A stretch of DNA of 27,755 nucleotides, from assembly GCF_000003605.2 (NCBI RefSeq), contig NW_003141321.1:191768-219522 (forward strand), given 5' to 3'. Shown in pieces: positions 12,901 to 21,900 of the stretch (positions are counted from its first letter, which is position 1; every line of letters starts with the position of its first letter). Origin of the DNA: Saccoglossus kowalevskii. Lineage: Eukaryota > Hemichordata > Enteropneusta > Harrimaniidae. The notes under the pieces are model-generated. The model searched no databases and was not told the origin of the DNA. It was given only the letters and a program-made list of their open reading frames with translations. The translations under genes and the position numbers were made by a program.

Positions 12901-15900
12901 GTGAAGCGGAATAGGCTCCTGTAATTGTGGCACCCTTTGCCATGAAATCTGTCATCACTCCGTCCTGGTCCCAGAAGACGTGAGCACCCTTGCCTTCTTT
13001 AGAGTGGTGAGCCCAAGTGCTTCCACTGCATTGACTTGGCTTTGGTCTCTGGATCATAGTGATGGACCCAAGTTTCATCCTGTGCAATCAGTCTTTTGAA
13101 AAACTTTGAGTCATCGTCTTGACACATTTCCAAATTCATCCTCAAGCACTCGACACGTTCCTGCTTCTGGAAAGGTGTGAGCAACCTGGGAATCCATCTG
13201 GCAGACACCTTATGCATATGCAAATGGTCATGAATGATAGTTTCCACAGACCTTGTACTAATCTTGACCTCTTGGGTTATTTGGCGAACAGTAATGCGTC
13301 GATCTTCCAAAATGGCTGCCTCAACTGTAAGTGGGTCTTGGGCATTACTAATTGAACGCCCCTTTGTACCTGGTTCGAACCAGAATAATACACATTAGTT
13401 CAATACAGATAGTCCAGCTTTATTCATTTAAACATGATGTCATTATGATAACACATGCCTCGCTAACAGACTTTGAGCTGACCCTTAGTTCAATTGGAAA
13501 CAAATTACATATTATAGTTACAAGAGAAATGAAGGATTCTTCACCATTGCTGTCTGTGTTTTTGTTTGTTTGATGGTTGGTTGTTTGTTTATTGGTTGGT
13601 TTATTGGTTTGTTTGTTTGTTTATTTACACAAAAACAAAACAATACCTACACTCAGTACTTGTCAGGTTTTCATAGAGGAGCTAGCACGAGCTATTTGGC
13701 GGCAATTCCCTCGGGCCGCATGGCTAAAAAGCTGTCTATCAGTATGCTTTCATCGTGAACGACATATGCTGAACTCTCCTTCATGCTTTGTTACAGATAG
13801 GGAACGACAAGAAGACTGGAATTTACAATCGGGAGTTCATCGATTCCCATTTAGGTTACAGATCCCTGATCGGAATCTTCCAATGTCATTTGAGGGGAAG
13901 TACGGATGTGTTCGATATTCCCTCAAATGTACAATTGAAAGATCCTCTGGTAAAAATGTATATTCTAAGAGGGCGCTAACAGTAATAGGCAAACACATGG
14001 ATCCCAATAGAGTACCTAATGCAAAGGTGAGACATTGAACGGTTAGCACTTATTTACCTATAGCACGAAGTCAACTGTCAAAATAAAAAGCATTAGGTTA
14101 TTGGCGACACCGTTTGTTACTTTACTAGATTATGTACAATGTGGATTGGAAAATCAATAGTCTAAGACTGTTTCAAACAATTATATATCTTATTATTGAT
14201 CAGTTGAGACAGACTAGTGAATTAATGTTATTGCCTTATCCAATACGGCACTCTTCTTAATCCATTTGTACCCTCGTAAATATTACACGCTTGAATAACC
14301 CCGAGGACGACGTTACAACTCGAATGAGGACAATTGCGTAGGTTAAAATGTGACATGTATTTGCGTGCTAGATGTACGTGACTGAATTCGAGCGTCAAAT
14401 GATGTGCGTGTAACTATATCGTTTGTAGGAAATTACACGAGTTGGAGCGTGGTGAGCTTAGTAAACGTACCAAGTGTAACTTTAAATCTCAAACTCTCAG
14501 TGCAAGCCAGTAAAACAGCGTGAATATTAGTCAATAATGTATTGCTAGTTAGCAATTTACATAAAAGCTTGTATAAGTAAATTTTACAGGTGTACGGTTT
14601 GGAATATGAATGCACGTATGCTTATTTACAATTTCCATTTACAATCGTTTTACGTGTGCTTGTTTACAATCTCCATGTGAATACAAGTGTACGGTTCTCA
14701 GTGAAAACACGTGTGCTTGTTTATAATCTCTATCTGAATCCAAGTGATATGAGTTACGATCGTCATATGAATATACAAATGTAGCAGCATGCAATGTGCA
14801 TACCAACGAAAAAAAAAATGGTAACACGAATGTATGTGTTAGACAGCGGTATAATGATTTTAATTATCCTATGTATTAATATAAAAGAATATATAATTGT
14901 TACATTTCATAATACATAATAGTAATAACATATTAATATGTACCCTTGAAAATAATTAAAATTTAATATACAACAGGCACCAATTGTAGCACAGACCGAA
15001 ATGTCAGGAGGATGCCTTCTATGCATATCCAGACCAACTACAATGCTGGTGAGGGTACAGAGGAAGGGATACGCCCCGGGCAATGCTATACCATTAAAAG
15101 TCAGCATTAACAATAATAGTAACCGTCGCGTACACGAGGTACACGCTACACTGATGCAGGTGAGTATCGATTGTTCGTTTGAACTCAACTAATCTATGTA
15201 ATCTTTGCACCTCATTCATTTATCTTTGTGGATAAAGTGAATTCAGAGAATGTGCCACGCCCAGTATTTCAAATAATATGATCCTGGGAAGAATGGACCA
15301 ATTCTTTTGTTCTTTGTAGATAATGTGAATTTAGGTCATATCCGCGGATAATTATAGCGAAATATGCTACACTCCATTATTCTCGGTGCATATTAAGAGC
15401 TATATAATTCTGTGAATTAATGTTGCTTTAAATAATATGACTTTGTCAGTTATAGTAAATGCTTACATATGTAGCTTATTAGTCCCCGTTCGGACGAAGT
15501 CCAAAAACGGGGACTTATAATTCGGTCTCCGTCCGTGCGTCCGTGCGTCTGTGCGTCTGTGCGTCCGTGCGTCCGTCCGGAGTCATATCTCAGAATCCCT
15601 TGGACCGATTCCGTTCATTCTTTGCATGTGCCTAGTACATTTGTACTTTATGTGGGACATATGCACATGCAGTGGTTTAGCGATTCGATTCAAAATGGCC
15701 GACTGGCAGCCATCTTGTTTTTTGAAAATGTTGTATTTTGGACATGCTTTGTCAGTTTTCATTCAAACTTGGTACATAGAATATACATGTTAGGATACAT
15801 GTCCATGACGATTTATTTCACAATTGGATCAAAGATGGCCGACTGGCAGCCATCTTGTTTTTTGAAAATGTTGTATTTTNNNNNNNNNNNNNNNNNNNNN

Positions 15901-18900
15901 NNNNNNNNNNNNNNNNNNNNNNNNNNNNNNNNNNNNNNNNNNNNNNNNNNNNNNNNNNNNNNNNNNNNNNNNNNNNNNNNNNNCATGGTTGTCAGTTTTC
16001 ATTCAAATTTAGTACATAGATATACATGTAGGATACATGTCCCGACCATCCATGAGTCTGAGTCTGTCCGTCCATCCGTCTGTGTGTCCATCGTCCGTGC
16101 GTCAGTCTGTCAGAGTCATATTTCAGAATCCTGTGGACCGATTCCGTTCATTCTTTGCATGTGCCTAGTACCTTATGTGGGACATATGCACATGCAGTGG
16201 TTTAGCGATTCGATTCAAAATGGCCGACTGGCAGCCATCTTGTTTTTTGAAAATGTTGTATTTTGGACATGCTTTGTCAGTTGTCATTCAAACTTGGTAC
16301 ATAGATTATACATGTTAGGATACATGTCCATGACTATTTATTTCGCAATTGGATCAAAGATGGTCGACTGGCAGGCATCTTGTTTTTGTTTTTTTATGCG
16401 GTATCTTGGACGCGCTCTGTCAGTTTTCATTCAAATTTGGCACATACATGTACTTTATCTGACTTTTTGGCCTTACTGCTATATTTCCACAATTTATGTA
16501 CACATACATCATACATATCAGTGTGTTTCATAATCAGATCAAAGATGGCCGAATAATGGCTGTTTTTATTTTTGGCCATATTACTACTACAATGAACTCG
16601 TGTTTTGATGTAAATAAACAATCTGTTGTATACGCCACTTGGAACTCAAGTTTCAAGGACACGCTCGCGACAACCCCTCCGCTTTAATATGACGAGCACA
16701 AAGAGAACTTCCCAAATTTTAACGGGGACTGCGTCATTTTCAATGACTTATTAAATGTTAATTGTGTGTGACCGGGCATGTAATATAGTTACAACACATT
16801 GATTTATATATTCATCAAATTACTATTCCCGTACAATGTGTGTTTGTATCACCAGGACGTGAAATATACAGCGTTTGGTGTGAGGTGTGGGAAGACTATG
16901 AATGTCTGTCGTAGTAAAGAAATTATTGCAACACAGTCGCACACAGAGGGATGTCAACCACATAGTAAAGTGACTTGGAATGCCAATCTTGAAATTCCAC
17001 CAGTTCCGCCCAGTGGACTTGAAGGTTGTGATTTAATAGATACACAGTATTATCTCAAGGTATGAAAATGTGCATCGCAATGGTATGTCAAGTTCATGAT
17101 TTTACTTTCAGTTTTTCTTTTACTCGAAAACAGGTTGTGCGACTTCAAAATGAATATTTGCCACTTGACAAACCAATTCTATGAAAGTTTTTCTGCTCTC
17201 AAGTAACGGATATACGAATGTGACATATATATTGGTCAATTTATTATTTGATTAAGTAGTAACCATTAACTCAGCGATCTACTGGAGATAACCAGAGATA
17301 ACCAGACATGCGCACATTATAATTCAGAGACACAAATGGCCGACGAAATTTCATTAAGAGCGAAAGTACCACGTGATTTTCCTTTGCCCCTCAAATAGAG
17401 AGGGGGGTATGTAAATGGCTGGCGAAATTTTTGCAGGTCAGCAAATCTTTGCTCACTAATATAATATAAGGAATCCCCAGCTATTGTAAACGGTGAGCAA
17501 CATTTCCAAGTAAAACAGATAAGGGCCAAATTTTAAAATAAATGGGGTTTGGTATAATGAATTGGATGCTATAAATAGTTATACTAGTATTTAAAAATCT
17601 TTAAAACGTGTGAAAATACATATACTTAAAATAAAAATGCAAACAGCATGTTCTGGATACATATGTACGTGGAAAGAACCCTCTTCAATTTCTAATTGGT
17701 TAACCTTTAATCTGACTAATCTCCTCAAGTAGTGTTCTGTACTTTTCCGTAATCGCGATTCAAATGCTGTGGTTATATCATTTCACGAAACCAATCTGAA
17801 AACGTCATTGCGTTTATTAAAACACTGGTGGTGCATTGTATACTGATTTAATGTAATATTATATAATGATTGTAGTTATACAATTCATATTGTTGTTTTA
17901 GATCGAGGCTGAAGTATCACATGCCAAACATAATTTACTAATAGAAGTACCAGTGGTTATTGGTAGTAAACAATTACGTCATCTGGAAGACTCGTCCACC
18001 TTTACGGATTTATCACCATTGGCCAAATTTCCCTCGGAAGAATCTCTTCATGATGAAATTATGCGTGAGTAATATTCTTTATTATTTTTCCCATTTTCCC
18101 CCAGTATGTTACTAATTCCTTCAAATCAATCAAAAATATTTATGTGGCGGCAGTGTCATGTTAAAGGCGCTGTAGCTAAAAAAAATAAACCACACTAAAT
18201 GCTTGGAAAATAAATGAGTCTCATGTTACATGTATTCTTTAAAATACTCGATCTTGATGACTGTAGTAAAAAGTTAAGACGCAATATGGGGGATACGCGA
18301 CCACCATGCGATATTTTTTTGTATTTGATATTTCTTAAAAATTGTCTTAAACCATTTAATGATATCGATGTTGTAGAGATTTTCAGAAAGTAAAATTCAC
18401 ACTAAATATAGGACTTGTTTTAAACCATATCAAACTATTTTATGAAAGCTCATAATTTACAATAATTAAAAATCGGTGTTACGTTAGACATAACCTTCAT
18501 GTAGTCATGTGAGTGCTAAGTAAATAAATCCTTTATTAAATGAATTTTGTGAAAAAATTACAGATAACACAATTATATTTCCTGAAGATTGTAAATTAAA
18601 ACAAGAGAAACATAACTATTTTTGCATAGTCACCAGATTATGTTGTGCGTTTTTACATTTAGATAGTGAAATCTTTTGAATGCATAAATCACTGACCGGG
18701 TATTGTTCGTTTATACCACATCAAGGGTGGCCTTCTTGATTAGCAGGGTTATGACTGCAGATTTAAATAATTGTATGTCGTAGTCTTTGTAAGTTCGGTA
18801 GTGTATTTCAAGATTAGTAGTTCTCCATTTATGTTCTGCCAATCGTCTAAGTCATTTTCACTGGAATAGTACTTTGGGCAAACGGCGAGGATTTGTTTTT

Positions 18901-21900
18901 TTCACAGGACGCTTGTTTATTTAGCATTGAGTCTAGGATATGTCCACAGAGATGAGTTCGTTCATGTACTCACTGTAAGAACTCACTGTGACGCCACATA
19001 AATTGTCAATGTCAGTGAATTGTTGGCATCGGAACTGAGTCGGTAAAGTCACCACCCATGAAGCGAATACCAAATAATATGATTTCTTCATTGTGGCACC
19101 AAACTCAGACAGAAACTTTGAAATAGTCAATGTGTTCTTCACGTTGGATGGGGACGATATAGAATGACAAGTTCGGGGGAAAATTTTTGGTAAACCATGT
19201 TAACTACTGTTGCCTCAAAAGATGTAATGTTTTCCATTCGTTTCCAATCAGAAGGTTTAATGGGTGATTTAAACGAGAGCAATTCCACAACCCGATTACA
19301 TAGTCCGCAGTGTATGTTTAAATGATTTGGCTTCTAGGAATACACTCATTGATAACATGGTCGTCTGCTGGTTCTTTCATTAGGCTTTTTTGTTAATGCA
19401 AGTAAATCAATATCATCGTAATCTCTGACTTCAATGGCTTTGTTGCAAATGGATCTGGCATTCAAAGTAGTAAGCATCAGTTTACACATTCTAGTGATAG
19501 GTAGGCATGCGTCTATGACAGAATTTACTATTGGTGACGTCACTTCATTAGAGTTAATATTTAAATGCAAATCAGGCTGAGATTTGAAGGGTTTTTTTTC
19601 TTGCTACCTGCTCTGCCATTGTTTGATGGTCTAGGCGGTGGTCGTCGCGCCGCGCATGTGCGACATTTAGGTTGATGAACATTACTTTTCCAATACGTTC
19701 TTCTAAAAAAAATCACAAGTACGAGTTTTGACTTGAGCGCGACGTGCACTAATTAATGCCATTGAATTTTTGAATAACTTCCAACTACAAACAAAATCAC
19801 CTAGTTAAACCTAGTAACGTCCCAGTTTGTGCACGTTAGTTGGTAGCAACACGTTAGTTGGTCGCCATCTTTGTTCATATTAAAAACTCATATCTCGCAA
19901 TAAGCCAACTACTGTTATGTATATAGTCCAGGACTAGCAATAGCCGAATTATAATAAACATTGAATGCAGCGCACAGTGTATGGAAGCTGTCAGCTAAGG
20001 GACATTTTACTTCCTTGGAGCTGTTTTGAAAAACAGTGAAACATTTGCATTGGACAATTGTGAGTTAGCCTGGACATTTTCTCAGAAATGACCGTAACCA
20101 CATTTCAATTCCTACCTGAGAATTTTCGCGTTTATTAATAATTTCTTTTTCACAACTTTTGTGATACAAATGTAATATTTTAAAGAACTCGGTATTGCCT
20201 AGTTGACAGTTAAATTTAGCTTTTTAAGAGATGTTCCTTTTCCATTGGATAGTAATGCTCAAAATTCTGCAATAATTGTGGATATGTTAGGAGGGTCTTT
20301 ATCAGCATAACTTTCATTGGTCGATCGTGTATAATTGCAGAGGTGGTTCGTAAGGAAGTGGATGCCAAGATGCACCCGGTTCTCAAACATATACAGCAGC
20401 TTCCTGGTCACATCAATGTCCAGGAGAGTGAACCAGAAGTCTAAGAGTCTTTGCTGTGATTTCTTCTAGACAAATGTTTTAGTTTGTGTACCAGCGTAAC
20501 CACCCGGTCACTGTTTCACTGCCCATTGTTAACTGAGTTTTCCCTACAAGAGATGGGGCAGATGTTATCCTAACACCTATAGCACTGAATATGCCATGCA
20601 GGGTACAATGTCCTCTGCTTAGTCTCCCAGCATTTTCTGAGGACCACTTGAGGGAGCTATCTTCAGAGTTAACTCTGTAGACAGAACTGCACGGTTGCAT
20701 GCGAACAAAATAATTAATGTTCCAATATTTCACATGGAGTGCTCGAGCAGCTTAGTCACACACAAGTTTGTTTTGGTCAATCATTAAGTGTGTAGCGATC
20801 AAGATCTGAAATAGCACTGCACAAACGGACTCATAGATTAGTTTTCCTATTGTTTAAGACTAGTTCTGTATCGCATAGTTTGCTATCACGCTTAAATTAG
20901 TAGGTACTAATTAGTGTACATCTGTGTTCGGTCTCAACATTTTTGGGAGTTACATTTGTACTGGAAGATGTTGTCAGTTGAGGAGAATTAGTGTAATAAA
21001 TTAATGTCTCTTTGTCTACGAATCTGCCAGGGATATGCTGTGTATAGTTTCTTCTCTGCATATGATTGAATAGTTGTGCTTCTTAATCACGCACTGTCCA
21101 ATTGCCCTACTTAGTAGTATGCTTTCTTATGAATTAAGGTTATGACACGTAATAGCTAGTTCAGAGAATAAGATATAAACAAAACTAACGCCACCTCTTC
21201 AACTACGTATCATATTATTCTTTTATTGTACGTAGTAGTAAAGTGGGGGAAATTATCTGTATGACCGGAATGACATTACACGGTTGAGTTGGCAGATGTG
21301 GTTCAGAGGGCATTCGAATAATAATGCAAGCTCATTGATAATTGGGATAGTTCCCCATGTTTTGCTGATTTCTTTCCAAAGTAGAACAAAATTGATGTAT
21401 GCCATCTTATTCACATAAAAAGATTTGTTGTGCAATGTATACAAAACGTAAATATGACGTTGTTGTTGTTGTTGTTGTTGTTATTGTTGTTTTTTATTTA
21501 CAAGATAAAAAAAGCAAAAAATATAAATAAAGCAAACATAAGAAAAAACAAAAGTTATTTATGTATGTGCACACCCTATCACACAGTACGTATTCACTGA
21601 TATTAGAACATATTGGATAAGTTGATGCTTCTTTTAAACTTAAGGGAAAATGCATGAATTCAAAACCATTACTCTGACTCATGACATTTATTATCATTAG
21701 CTACCTAGAATTAAGGAAAGAGGTGACATGTCATCTGAATTATTAATCCTAATGGATTTTTTTTACATTAAAATGATTAGTAATGTCTTCCCAAACAGGT
21801 TCTTTGATAAGTCAGCGGCAAGTGAGAGAATACATCATATATAGCAGTGTTTACAGTGCATTACTGTTACATTTCAAGATTGAAAAACATTCTTAGCTCT

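Larger units (their letters stand above)
15482..16746. mobile_element. hairpin-headed composite repeat with internal duplications
   Basis: The left end is a strong hairpin: AGTCCCCGTT (15481-15490) pairs with AACGGGGACT (15506-15515), and an inner GGAC-GAA-GTCC forms a second stem. A CCGTGCGTCTGTGCGT-type low-complexity run follows. A module beginning AGTCATATCTCAGAATCC (15581) returns at 16114, and the block AATGGCCGACTGGCAGCCAT occurs three times plus diverged copies. The right end has AACGGGGACT again (16721-16730). A 7-base CTTATTA at 15475-15481 and 16747-16753 may be the target duplication. The 332-codon frame through it is repeat-derived and crosses the assembly gap, so it is not called as a gene. 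Confidence 0.6.

Noticed and set aside
13370-13383. The GGTTCGAACC core, considered as a tRNA T-arm.
   Set aside because: No A box, acceptor stem or anticodon arm is found upstream; that sequence is the mariner terminal repeat.
15535-16533. A 332-codon frame on the + strand.
   Set aside because: It crosses the run of N, repeats the same peptide because of module duplication, and is rich in CCGTGCGTC-type simple sequence. It is repeat-derived.
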